DNA from: Ilumatobacteraceae bacterium
GTDB taxonomy: Bacteria > Actinomycetota > Acidimicrobiia > Acidimicrobiales > Ilumatobacteraceae
DNA: 64,000 nt
Reading direction: 5' to 3'
Assembly: GCA_033344875.1 (NCBI GenBank)
Contig: JAWPMO010000001.1
Location: 4,489,595 to 4,553,594, forward strand
A program made the position numbers and the translations under genes. The notes beneath the pieces were generated by a model. The model did no database searches. It saw nothing but the letters and a program-made list of their open reading frames with translations, and had not been told where the DNA came from. Below are positions 49,598 to 58,210 of the stretch, in pieces. Each line of letters starts with the position of its first letter. Within the stretch, counting starts at the first letter, position 1.

Positions 49598-51985
49598 TCA
49601 GCGGCGACGGAGGAGCACGGCACCGATCTGAGCGAACACGGTGCCGGCGCCGACGGTCCCCGCCGTCGTCGCCCACACCGCGGCCGGCGGCCAGTCGAGC
49701 CGGTAGAACTCGCGGATCGGCGCGACCGTCAGGCTGAGCACGAACGCACCGACGAGCGCGGCGAGCAGGAGCAGGTCGAGGCGGTCGACGGGGTGCATCA
49801 GCACGAACAGCACCCAGAACCCGAACGCGACGAGCGCGATGGTCGACGCCGTGCGGGCTTCGTCGAGGCTGGCTCCGCTCACCGGGGCCCGGGCGATCCA
49901 GTAGGCCGACAGCGTCACGACGGTCGCCGCCACGCCCGCCGGTGCGGCGAACCGCATGACCCGCCGCAGATACCCGGGACGGCTCGCCGTGTCGGCGGCG
50001 CGGAAACTCAGCATGAACGCCGGGATGCCGATCGTGAGTTCGGACACGAGGCTGATGTGACGCGGCAGGAACGGGTACACCGACCCGGAGAACCCGATCG
50101 CGAGGACGAACAACGCGGCGTACACCGTCTTGGTCACGAAGAGCTTGGAGACCCGTTCCATGTTCGCGATGACTCGCCGGCCCTCCGCGACGACGTGCGG
50201 CATCCGATCGAATCGTCCGTCGAGCAGCACGAGCTGCGAGATCGCCTTCGTCGCCGAGGTCGCGGTGTCGACCGCCACGGCGATGTCGGCGCGCTTCAAC
50301 GCCGGGATGTCGTTCACGCCGTCGCCGGTCATGGCGACGTTGTGGCCCGCCTGTTGGAGCGCATCGACGATCGCCCGCTTCTGATCGGGGCGGACCCGGC
50401 CGAACACCGTGGTGGCCTCGACGAGCTCGGCGAAGCCCGGCCCGGTGACGTCGACCGTTCGCATGTCGACCCGGTGGCCGGCGCCCGGGAGGTCGAGGCG
50501 TGCGGCGATCGCTCCGGCGGTGACCGCGCTGTCGCCCGAGATCACCTTCACGGTGACCCCCTGTCGGTGGAAGAAGTCCATCGTCTCGCCGACGTCGGGC
50601 CGCACCTGTTCGGTCAGGACGATGATCGCGGCGGGCGTCAGGTCGTCGGGAAGATCGTCGGTGTGCATCGTCGACGAGGACGAAGCGAGCAGGACCACCC
50701 GCCCGGCGCGCTCCGCCGCGGCGTCGACGTCGGTCATCACGGCGCGGCTCGTCGGCTCGTCGGCTCGTTCGAGCAGCACCTCGGGTGCGCCGAGCACCCA
50801 CGTGGGTGCGATGTCCGTCCACGGAGCGGTCGACCGGAACGACGAACCGCTCCACTTCCGCGTCGACGAGAACGGCACCCGGTGCTCGGTCGTCCAGCCG
50901 GGATCGGTGTCGACCCGTTCCGCGATGACCCGAAGCGTGGCCGTGGGGTTCGGTTCGTTGTCGGCGATCGCGGCCAACGCGGCGTCGACGATCGCGGCGT
51001 CGGTACCGATCGGCTCGATCGACTCGACCTCCATCGTCCCGGTCGTGAGCGTGCCCGTCTTGTCGACGCAGAACACGTCGATCCGGGCGAGCCCCTCGAC
51101 GGCGTGGAGTTCCTGAACGACGACGTGCTCGCGGGCGAGGCGGATCACGGCGACCGCCAACGCCATGCTGACCAGCAGCACGAGGCCTTGCGGGACGAGT
51201 CCGACGACTCCGGCCACCGCGGAGATGATCGCGTCGTCGGTCGGCTGGTCCGAGCGGAGCTGGCTCCAGACGAGCAGCGCTCCGAGCGGCACGATGACCC
51301 ACGCGACCAGGCGCAGGATCTGGTCGACGCCGCTGCGGAGTTCGGACGTGGCCGGCGCATACTCCTTGGCCTGTGTGACCAACGCGTGGATCCACGTCGC
51401 GGTGCCCACCGCCTCGGTCACGACGACCGCCTCGCCGGCCGTGACGGCGCTGCCGGACAACACGGTGTCGCCGACCAACTTGCCGACCGGGTCGGCCTCT
51501 CCGGTGAGCGCCGATTCGTCGACCTCGAGACCGCGGGTCTCGACGACCCGCGCATCGACCGCGACCTGGTCGCCGGGCACCAGCACGATCACGTCGCCGT
51601 ACACCACGGCCTCGGGCTCGATCTGCTCGATGCGACCGTCACGTCGCACGGTGACGACCGGGGCGATCAGCAGCCGGAGACGGTCGAGGGTGCGTTTCGC
51701 CCGGATCTCCTGCACCACACCGACGGTGGTGTTGACGACCATGACGATCGCGAACAGCGCGTCGGCCGGCTCGCCGACCGTGAGCACGACGACCGCCAAG
51801 GCGGAGATGATGAAGTTGAACCGGGTGAGGAGGTTGCTCCGGATGATCTCCCCGTGAGACCTCGAGGTCCGATCGGGCACGCTGTTGAGCTGACCGGCGC
51901 GGGTCCGACGGTCGACCTCCGATGCGGTGAGCCCGACGGTCGCGTCGACCGGTGGGGCCACGAGTTCTTCATCCGGCTGTGTCAT
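49598..51985 (-). CDS. P-type cation ATPase, CtpE-like
   Basis: A 795-residue P-type ATPase. Actuator DESALTGEADPVGK, phosphorylation motif CVDKTGTLTTGTME (Asp near residue 305), nucleotide/HAD motif VAMTGDGVNDIPALKRADIA and about ten helices are present. The membrane sequence GLVPQGLVLLVSMALAVAVIRLAREHVVVQELHAVEGLARIDV is close to mycobacterial CtpE, a calcium ATPase of about 797 residues; the usual PEGL/PxxK metal motif is PQGL here. It starts 13 bases after a universal stress protein gene, so the two are one operon. Confidence 0.93.
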   Translation of the reverse strand: MTQPDEELVAPPVDATVGLTASEVDRRTRAGQLNSVPDRTSRSHGEIIRSNLLTRFNFIISALAVVVLTVGEPADALFAIVMVVNTTVGVVQEIRAKRTLDRLRLLIAPVVTVRRDGRIEQIEPEAVVYGDVIVLVPGDQVAVDARVVETRGLEVDESALTGEADPVGKLVGDTVLSGSAVTAGEAVVVTEAVGTATWIHALVTQAKEYAPATSELRSGVDQILRLVAWVIVPLGALLVWSQLRSDQPTDDAIISAVAGVVGLVPQGLVLLVSMALAVAVIRLAREHVVVQELHAVEGLARIDVFCVDKTGTLTTGTMEVESIEPIGTDAAIVDAALAAIADNEPNPTATLRVIAERVDTDPGWTTEHRVPFSSTRKWSGSSFRSTAPWTDIAPTWVLGAPEVLLERADEPTSRAVMTDVDAAAERAGRVVLLASSSSTMHTDDLPDDLTPAAIIVLTEQVRPDVGETMDFFHRQGVTVKVISGDSAVTAGAIAARLDLPGAGHRVDMRTVDVTGPGFAELVEATTVFGRVRPDQKRAIVDALQQAGHNVAMTGDGVNDIPALKRADIAVAVDTATSATKAISQLVLLDGRFDRMPHVVAEGRRVIANMERVSKLFVTKTVYAALFVLAIGFSGSVYPFLPRHISLVSELTIGIPAFMLSFRAADTASRPGYLRRVMRFAAPAGVAATVVTLSAYWIARAPVSGASLDEARTASTIALVAFGFWVLFVLMHPVDRLDLLLLAALVGAFVLSLTVAPIREFYRLDWPPAAVWATTAGTVGAGTVFAQIGAVLLRRR

Positions 51986-51998
51986 CCCGTCGGTCACG

Positions 51999-52886
51999 TC
52001 ATCGTTCGAGCTGAACGGGAACGACCGCGATCGGACAGCGGGCGTGGGCGAGCGCGTATCGCAGCGGCTGGGTGGCGTGGCGGGTGCCGGTGACCGGGGT
52101 GCGGTGCTGGCCGATGACGAGCAGCGACGCGTTCGTGCCGGCTTCGGTGAGGCGCGTCGCCGGCCGGCCGGGAACTGCGGTCGTCGCGATGTCGAGGGGC
52201 GTCTCGGTCGCCGCCTGGGCGGCGAGCGCGAGCTGCGCCAGGTCTTCCTGGGTCCACACGTGGCGCTGCGCCGGATCGATGTAGAACGACACGACGTCGA
52301 GAAAGCCGTCGACCTGGAAGATCGGGCTCTCACCCGTCGCTCGGATCAGCCCGAGTCCGACGTCGTGGGCTGCGGCGAACTTCGCGCCCCACCGCACCGC
52401 CTCGTCGGTGGCATCCCCGTGGCCGACGCCGACGATGACGGGGTCGCCGTCGCCGGGCGCGTGCTGCCACCGGTGCGGGATGACGAGCAGCGGGCACGGC
52501 AGCTCCTTCATCAGCTGCCGCGTGGTCGTCCCGATGGTCTTCGGGAGGAGCCGGGCAGGAACATGCGCTCCGACTGCGATCGCGTCGACGTCGCGCCGGC
52601 GCGCCTCCGCGACGATCGCGTCGGCTGCCCAACCCTCGTCGGCCACTGCCGTCACGGTGCCGACCAGGTCACGCACCGGTGCCAGCCAGACCGATTCGAG
52701 TTCGTGCTGCAACCGGTGCACGTAGGCGACACTGTCACCCAGCACTGCGTCGATGGCCAGCTCGGTGACCGGCGAGACGGCGGTCACCGCGTGGATCGTC
52801 CCGTCGGGGCCTACCGCTCGGGCAGCCCACTCGAGCGCGCGCTCGGCCGACGCACTGCCGTCGACACCGACCACGATCGATCTCAT
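51999..52886 (-). CDS. Tandem-domain universal stress protein
   Basis: A 295-residue protein with two UspA domains (1-140 and about 148-290). Domain 1 begins MRSIVVGVDGSASAERAL and ends IGTTTRQLMKELPCPLLVIP, where the ATP-binding G-2x-G-9x-G/S/T pattern is only partly kept. Domain 2 starts PVIVGVGHGDATDEAVR and ends GTRHATQPLRYALAHARCPIAVVP. Tandem USPs of this type are common in Actinobacteria and rise in hypoxia and stasis. It is the first gene of an operon with the CtpE-like ATPase and is divergent from another USP gene. Confidence 0.92.
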   Translation of the reverse strand: MRSIVVGVDGSASAERALEWAARAVGPDGTIHAVTAVSPVTELAIDAVLGDSVAYVHRLQHELESVWLAPVRDLVGTVTAVADEGWAADAIVAEARRRDVDAIAVGAHVPARLLPKTIGTTTRQLMKELPCPLLVIPHRWQHAPGDGDPVIVGVGHGDATDEAVRWGAKFAAAHDVGLGLIRATGESPIFQVDGFLDVVSFYIDPAQRHVWTQEDLAQLALAAQAATETPLDIATTAVPGRPATRLTEAGTNASLLVIGQHRTPVTGTRHATQPLRYALAHARCPIAVVPVQLER

Positions 52887-52967
52887 CGCTCCCTCATCTT
52901 CCTGTCAACTCCATGGTCGAACACGAGACCGGGATGACGGCAGGGTCGAACGTCACGACCGATGGTC

Positions 52968-52980
52968 GGTGCCCGGCACC
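52968..52980. promoter_or_regulatory. GGTGCC-C-GGCACC palindrome in divergent USP promoter region
   Basis: A perfect 6-bp inverted repeat around C52974, 82 bases before the minus-strand USP start and 148 before the plus-strand USP start. It resembles the core of the 25-bp palindrome at 45135-45159. It may be a shared regulator site (inference). Confidence 0.4.
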
Positions 52981-53128
52981 AGCCGGCCGTTCGGTCGTTC
53001 CGAGAGTACCTGCGTGGCCGCCCGCTCCTCGACGGGCCGAACCACCGGTCTCAGGGTCATCTCGTCAGACCTCGGGAAAGGGTCGTTCGTCGCTACCGCC
53101 GCGTCCTCCTCCTGCGTACGTTCGGAGT

Positions 53129-54073
53129 ATGAGCGCGACCAGTTCCGCTGTTGCGGCAGCCCCGCGTGGTCGGCTGTTCCACAACGTGCTGTTCTCCCCG
53201 CTCGCTCGCCGAGGGAATGCCGCGGCATTGCGGCGCGTCTGCGGTCTCGCCGGCGTCGATGGTGGCACGGTCACCGTCGTGGGCGTGATCGACGAACCCA
53301 CCCGTCTCCAGCGCCTGCTCCACGGTTCCGGCCACGTCGAACGTGTGCTCGCGGCCGAGCACCGCGCGATGCAGCAACGTCTCGATCGGTGCACACGCCC
53401 AGTCGAGGGCTGCGACGTCACGACGATCATCGACATGGGATCGCCCGCGTTGAGGCTGCTCAAGCGCACGATCGCGGCGCAACACGACCTGCTCGTGATC
53501 ACCAGTGACGAAGACGAGGAGGATCAGGCCACGATCAAGCGCCTGATGCGGAAGAGCCCGTGCCCGGTCTGGCTCGTGCGACCCAGCAGGGCCCGTGCCG
53601 TTCGGGTGTTGGCCGCGATCGACCCCGAACCCGACGAACTCGGCCTGAACCAATCGATTCTCGACATCGCCGCTGCGATCGCCGGTCCGGAGAACGGCGA
53701 GCTGCACGTCGCGAACGCCTGGGAGTTGTTCGGTGAGGCGACCATGCAGTCGTCGGCCTTCCTCGAGATCGATCCCGAGACGCTCGACGAACAACGTCGG
53801 GAGGTACGGGTCGCTCACGAGGCAGCGGTCGCCGAACTCGTCGCCGACCGACTCGGCGAGGGTGTCGAGGTGCACGTCGAGGCCGGGACGGCGACACATG
53901 TCATCCCGGGCCTCGTCGACCGTGAGCACATCAACGTCGTCGTGATGGGCACCGTCGGCCGATCAGGCGTGTCGGGTTTGGTGATGGGCAACACGGCAGA
54001 GCAGGTCATCGACCGGTTGACGTGCTCGATGGTGACCGTCAAGCCACCGGGATTCGTCTCACCGCTCGAGTGA
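53129..54073 (+). CDS. Tandem-domain universal stress protein (UspE-like)
   Basis: A 314-residue protein with two USP domains. In the first (about 15-150) the sequence FHNVLFSPLARRGNAAALRR starts strand one, and ITSDEDEEDQATIKRLMRKSPCPVWLV ends it. The second (about 160-310) ends INVVVMGTVGRSGVSGLVMGNTAEQVIDRLTCSMVTVKPPGF, which keeps the G-2x-G-9x ATP-binding loop well. Domain 1 is degenerate. The layout resembles UspE. The ATG at 53129 follows GGAGT. It is divergent from the USP-ATPase operon. Confidence 0.92.
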   Translation: MSATSSAVAAAPRGRLFHNVLFSPLARRGNAAALRRVCGLAGVDGGTVTVVGVIDEPTRLQRLLHGSGHVERVLAAEHRAMQQRLDRCTRPVEGCDVTTIIDMGSPALRLLKRTIAAQHDLLVITSDEDEEDQATIKRLMRKSPCPVWLVRPSRARAVRVLAAIDPEPDELGLNQSILDIAAAIAGPENGELHVANAWELFGEATMQSSAFLEIDPETLDEQRREVRVAHEAAVAELVADRLGEGVEVHVEAGTATHVIPGLVDREHINVVVMGTVGRSGVSGLVMGNTAEQVIDRLTCSMVTVKPPGFVSPLE

Positions 54074-54103
54074 CGAGCCGGGTTCGGTACCAGGTGAGCG
54101 CGG

Positions 54104-55051
54104 TCACCCCGGCGCCCACACGATCAGCGCTGCGATGCACACGACGTAGACCGTGGCGAGCTGGAGAGCTGTCTGTGTGCTCGTCCGCTGACGACGCCAG
54201 ACGTAGGTTGCCAGGGCGACGCCCGCGGCCACGATGAGCACGCTCGTCACCGCATCACCCGACACCTCGGTCGACCGGAACAGCGGTCCGATGCCGATCG
54301 ACAGGCTCGCGTCGACGAGCGACGATCCGAAGATGTCGCCGAAGGCGAGCGCGGTCGCACCCCGTCGGATCGCCGTCCAGTCGACGACCAGCTCCGGCAG
54401 CGATGTCCCGAGCGCCAGCACGACGGTGGACGCGACGAGTTCGGGAACGCCGATCGCGTCGGTCAGCTCGACGAACGATCGGACGACGAGCGTGGCGGCT
54501 GCGCCGACCACGGCCAGCCAGCCCATCAGCATCGCCACCGCACGCCCGAGGCCGAGCCGCGGGCCGTCCGGCACGACCTTGGTCTCGCGTTGCCAGCGGC
54601 CCAGGATCAACACGGAGCTCACCCAGAACGACACGAGCAGCAGGCCGTCGAACCGGCCCAGCTCCCCGTCGCTGACGGCCCAGGCGATCCCGAGACACGC
54701 GACCACCGTGAGGGCCCCGATGGCGACCGCCAATTCGGTCCCGGTGTCCTGGGAGACATTGCCCATCTTGGCGGCAGCGACGACGAGGATCGCCAGGATC
54801 AGTGTGATCTGGGTGAGGGCCGACCCCGTCGCGTCGCCGACGATCAGGTCGCCGTGCCCGGTGAGCGACGCCGAAATCGAGTTCGCGATCTCGGGCAGGT
54901 CGGTGCCGATCGCGACGAGCGTGGCTCCGATCAGACCTTTGGACCAGCCCATCTCGTCGGCGACCGCGAGCGCGCCGGTCACCGCGCGTCGGCTGCCGTA
55001 CGAGGCACCGACGACGCCGACAACGAGCGCGACCACCCACAGGGCCAACAC
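54104..55051 (-). CDS. Sodium/calcium exchanger family membrane protein
   Basis: A 315-residue protein with ten helices in two inverted halves. The two alpha repeats are visible: GATLVAIGTDLPEIANSISASLTGHGDL (about 40-67), and ASTVVLALGTSLPELVVDWTAIRRGATALAFGDIFGSSLVDASLS (about 207-251), each with the conserved G-x-S/T-x-P-E and G-N/D motifs. Members swap Ca2+ or K+/Na+ for Na+ or H+. It starts with GTG. With CorA and the CtpE-like pump it forms a divalent-cation set. Confidence 0.93.
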   Translation of the reverse strand: MLALWVVALVVGVVGASYGSRRAVTGALAVADEMGWSKGLIGATLVAIGTDLPEIANSISASLTGHGDLIVGDATGSALTQITLILAILVVAAAKMGNVSQDTGTELAVAIGALTVVACLGIAWAVSDGELGRFDGLLLVSFWVSSVLILGRWQRETKVVPDGPRLGLGRAVAMLMGWLAVVGAAATLVVRSFVELTDAIGVPELVASTVVLALGTSLPELVVDWTAIRRGATALAFGDIFGSSLVDASLSIGIGPLFRSTEVSGDAVTSVLIVAAGVALATYVWRRQRTSTQTALQLATVYVVCIAALIVWAPG

Positions 55052-55069
55052 GGTGATCGTCCGTCGTCC

Positions 55070-55162
55070 TCAGGTCGTCACGGGGCGAGGGCCGGCGCGC
55101 TGGATGGTTCGGTCGGGGCCGACCGGGACGCCGGATCGCTGACGACGCTGGATGGCACGCAT
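55070..55162 (-). CDS. Possible 30-codon small ORF
   Basis: A 30-residue basic peptide starting MRAIQRRQRSG. Its ATG is preceded by GAAAGGA at ideal distance, the best ribosome site in this stretch, which is the only evidence for it. It lies between DUF1918 and the exchanger on the same strand. No homology is known to me. Confidence 0.35.
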   Translation of the reverse strand: MRAIQRRQRSGVPVGPDRTIQRAGPRPVTT

Positions 55163-55187
55163 GACGTGGTTCCTTTCGTGAGCCGGG

Positions 55188-55391
55188 TCATTCGTCGTGA
55201 TGACCGAGGTGTCGGACGAACGCGTCCGAACCGGGGAAGAACAGTGATTCGTGGCCGTCCTCGGACCAGCGGACCACGAACGGTGGGCCACCGTCGGGTC
55301 CTCGCACTTCGAGGACCTCGGCATCGCGTTCGGGTTCCCCCACACGATGGCCGTGGACGACCAGTTGGTCTCCGACCTGTGCGGTGATCAC
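55188..55391 (-). CDS. DUF1918 protein
   Basis: A 67-residue protein with the compact DUF1918 pattern: GDQLVVHGHRVGEPERDAEVLEVRG, then PFVVRWSEDGHESLFFPGSDA. This SH3-like small barrel is found in Actinobacteria, and its mycobacterial member Rv0569 belongs to the DosR hypoxia regulon. Function is unknown; nucleic acid binding has been suggested for the fold. The GTG is preceded by GGAAGGAG. Confidence 0.9.
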   Translation of the reverse strand: MITAQVGDQLVVHGHRVGEPERDAEVLEVRGPDGGPPFVVRWSEDGHESLFFPGSDAFVRHLGHHDE

Positions 55392-55690
55392 GGCGACTCC
55401 TTCCGATGGTCGATCGGTTGCACTTCGATCATCCCGCCTCGTGGAATCGGTCCGTAGAGGCGATCGACCCGTTTCGTGGGCGTTTCCGTGCGGTCGACCC
55501 GAGGAGTCGGTGCCGTGGGGACCCAGCCCGCAGCACTGACCAGGTACGTCGCGGCGGACCCGGATCGGATCACGTCGGATCGCTGGATGCCTCGTCGGCC
55601 TTCCGCTGGCCCTGGCACATCGTGGTCGGTATCTCGCCTGGCCGGAGCGGGGCGGCCGGTTCGGATGTTCTGTGCGCGCGATGATGGCGC

Positions 55691-58060
55691 ATGTCGTCTG
55701 CTCATGCGAAGGTCGGTTTGGCGGGTCGTCGCGGGAGTCGAAAACGTTCGAGGTCGTTGCGGGTGGGGGTCGTTGCGTGCGTTGCGGCGGGTTCGGCTGT
55801 GGTGCTGTCGCCGCCCGGCGCGGCCGGGGGTACGTCGGGTCCTGTTGTGGCTGCGACCGAGGAGGCGGATGGTGTGTACTTCGACCAGGTCGGTCAGAAC
55901 ATTCCCGCCGATGCGGCGGCGATGTCTGCCGACGGGAATCGCCTGGCCGTCGAGACGTCGCGTGCCGACCCGGGCGGCCAGGTTCCCGTCGTGCGCGTGT
56001 TCGGTTGGGAGGGAGCGGAGTGGCTGCAGCTCGGCGCCGACATCGACGGGGCGCACGTGAAGGCGCTGTCGGGCGACGGGGATCGGTTGGTCGTCGGCGT
56101 CCCGGTCGAAGCCGGCGGTCGGATCCGCGTTCTCGAATGGGATGGCTCGGGATGGGCGCAGCTCGGCGCCGACATCGACGGCGAGCACGAGTTCGGCCGG
56201 TCGGCGGAGATCTCGTCCGCCGGGGATCGCGTGGCGATCGGTGTCACCGGTGGTCCGTCCTCGAGTGCCGGACATGTACGAGTGTTCGACTGGGACGGCG
56301 TCGCGTGGAATCAGGCGGGCGCCGACATCGATGGGGCCACCCCAGCGGCTGACTTCGGTTGGTTGGTGGCGATGTCCGCCGCGGGCGATCGAATTGCGAT
56401 CAGCGAACGCCGGGACGAGGGCTTGGTGCGCGTCGTCGAATGGGACGGTGCCGGATGGGCACAGGTGGGGAGCGACATCGAGGCGGCCGGCGATGACCTG
56501 GCCCTGTCGGGATCAGGCGACCGCGTGGCGGTCGGCATGCGCGGCGAGTACGGCGCCGGGCCCTGGGGTCGAGTGCGGGTGTTCGATCTCGTCGGCGATG
56601 TCTGGAGCGTGGTCGACGACAGCGGCGAGAACTGCTGCCAGGGAAGACCGGCCCAGTCGGTCGCCCTCTCCGCCGACGGGCATCGCCTCATCTACGCGGG
56701 GAACCGACAGAACTGGCCGATCGACAGTTCTCCCGGCGAGTCGGTGGTGCGCGACGAAGGCCCGACGGGTTGGACGGACGTCGGTGTGGTGCGTGGGGAG
56801 TTCTTCGAGAGTCACGACGATTGGGTGGGGCTCTCCGCTGATGGGAGCCGCTTGGCGATCGGCGGTTCCGGGTACATCCGAGTGCTCGACATCTCGTCGA
56901 CGCCGCCTCCGCCGCTGGCTGGTCCGGTGCCGGTGGCGCCCGCGCGGTTGTTGGACTCGCGCGTCGGCGAGGCGACGGTGGACGGGTTGTCGGCCGGCAT
57001 CGGGGTGCGACCGGCCGGTTCCGTCACCGAGGTGTCGGTCGCGGGCCGCGGCGGTGTCCCCGCCGATGCGTTGTCGGTGATGTTGAACGTGGCGGTGGTG
57101 TCGCCCGAAGCTCCCGGCTTCCTCACCGTGTATCCATGCGGTTCTCAAACGCCGTTGGCGTCGAGTCTGAACCACGCCGCCGGTGAGGTGATCGCGAACT
57201 CGGTGTTCACCGGGTTCGGCGCTGACGGCAAGGTGTGCATCTACAGCTTGGTGGCAACGGACCTGATCGTTGATGTCACCGGCTATACACCGCGGGGTAC
57301 CGGGCTCCAGACGACGTTCCCGAAGCGCCTGATGGATTCGCGCACGGGTGAGATCACCACGGGTTACGAGGTCTGGGACGAAGTGAACCGAGTCACGGCC
57401 GGCACCACCGTCAGTCTGTGGGCGCTGGGCCCGTTCCCGGTGCCGTTCGAGGCGTCGGCGCTGATGTTGAACGTGACCGCGGTGGATCCCGAGTCGGCCG
57501 GCCATCTGACGGTGCATTCATGTGACAGCCCACGTCCGCTGGCGTCGAGTCTGAACTATGCGGCAGGGCAGGTGATCGCCAAGCAGGTGTTCACGTTCAT
57601 CGGTGCCCGCAACAGGATCTGCATCTACACCCACGCGACCACCGACATCGTCGTCGACGTCACCGGATACACGTCGAACGTGTCGGGCCTGTCGTCGCTG
57701 GATGCGACACGACTGCTGGACACCCGGGTCGGCGAACTCACCGTGGACGGGGTATCGGCCGGAATCGGTCGCCGCCCCGCGATGTCGGTCACCCGGATAC
57801 CGGTGGCCGGTCGGGGTGGCGTGCCGGCCGACGCCACCGCCGTGATGTTGGACGTCATCGCGGTGTTGCCCGACGAGCCCGGCTACCTGACGGTGTACCC
57901 GTGCGGCACGGCGGTCCCGTTGGCGTCGAACGTGAACCATGGCAATGGGCAGGTGATCTCGAACTCGGTCTTCACCGGGATCGGCAGCGACGGCACGGTG
58001 TGCATCTACAGCCACGCAGCCGTCGATCTCGTCGCCGACGTCACCGGCTACACCGAGTAA
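55691..58060 (+). CDS. Secreted beta-propeller protein with three surface repeats
   Basis: A 789-residue exported protein. The signal peptide is about residues 1-45 with twin-arginine-free Arg/Lys start and a hydrophobic core. Residues about 65-400 hold about six propeller-like units of the form GWAQLGADIDG, ALSxxGDRxAxG, GxVRVFxWDG. A Pro-rich linker (SSTPPPPLAGP) follows. Three repeats lie at about 414-533, 541-661 and 668-788, each beginning with a DSR/DTR motif and ending IVDVTGYT or similar. Each contains two Cys (YPCG or HSCD, and CIYS or CIYT) that may form a disulfide. The same module occurs in the VanY-like protein. It is probably a cell-surface binding or adhesion protein. Confidence 0.85.
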   Translation: MSSAHAKVGLAGRRGSRKRSRSLRVGVVACVAAGSAVVLSPPGAAGGTSGPVVAATEEADGVYFDQVGQNIPADAAAMSADGNRLAVETSRADPGGQVPVVRVFGWEGAEWLQLGADIDGAHVKALSGDGDRLVVGVPVEAGGRIRVLEWDGSGWAQLGADIDGEHEFGRSAEISSAGDRVAIGVTGGPSSSAGHVRVFDWDGVAWNQAGADIDGATPAADFGWLVAMSAAGDRIAISERRDEGLVRVVEWDGAGWAQVGSDIEAAGDDLALSGSGDRVAVGMRGEYGAGPWGRVRVFDLVGDVWSVVDDSGENCCQGRPAQSVALSADGHRLIYAGNRQNWPIDSSPGESVVRDEGPTGWTDVGVVRGEFFESHDDWVGLSADGSRLAIGGSGYIRVLDISSTPPPPLAGPVPVAPARLLDSRVGEATVDGLSAGIGVRPAGSVTEVSVAGRGGVPADALSVMLNVAVVSPEAPGFLTVYPCGSQTPLASSLNHAAGEVIANSVFTGFGADGKVCIYSLVATDLIVDVTGYTPRGTGLQTTFPKRLMDSRTGEITTGYEVWDEVNRVTAGTTVSLWALGPFPVPFEASALMLNVTAVDPESAGHLTVHSCDSPRPLASSLNYAAGQVIAKQVFTFIGARNRICIYTHATTDIVVDVTGYTSNVSGLSSLDATRLLDTRVGELTVDGVSAGIGRRPAMSVTRIPVAGRGGVPADATAVMLDVIAVLPDEPGYLTVYPCGTAVPLASNVNHGNGQVISNSVFTGIGSDGTVCIYSHAAVDLVADVTGYTE

Positions 58061-58108
58061 CGCCCGCGGTCGGTCCGCATTCTGTGTCCACAAGCGGCGG
58101 GCTCACGA

Positions 58109-58123
58109 CCCCCCCCCCCCCCC
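58109..58123 (+). repeat. 15-base poly-C tract
   Basis: Fifteen consecutive C residues lie 49 bases after the propeller gene's stop. Such a run is unstable in replication and hard to sequence, so its length may be variable or wrong in the assembly. It lies outside genes, between the propeller gene and ssrA. Confidence 0.95.
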
Positions 58124-58155
58124 GAAGACAACACGCCGTACTCCCGGTAACCGCA

Positions 58156-58184
58156 ACACCCGAACCCCATGAGGGTTCGGGTGT
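58156..58184. terminator. Bidirectional hairpin between propeller gene and ssrA
   Basis: ACACCCGAACCC (58156-58167) pairs perfectly with GGGTTCGGGTGT (58173-58184) around a five-base loop. It lies 95 bases after the propeller stop and 26 bases after the tmRNA 3' end on the other strand, so it can end both transcripts. Confidence 0.75.
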
Positions 58185-58210
58185 CCGAGATGTCTCGCGA
58201 CATCACATCG

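Noticed and set aside
49538-52093. 851-codon open frame opposite the P-type ATPase
   Set aside because: It is antisense to an unmistakable ATPase gene and shows no motif.
52887-53128. DosR-type box (GGGACT-AGTCCC core) between the divergent USP genes
   Set aside because: No such core is present in the 242-base gap, although the genes resemble the DosR regulon.
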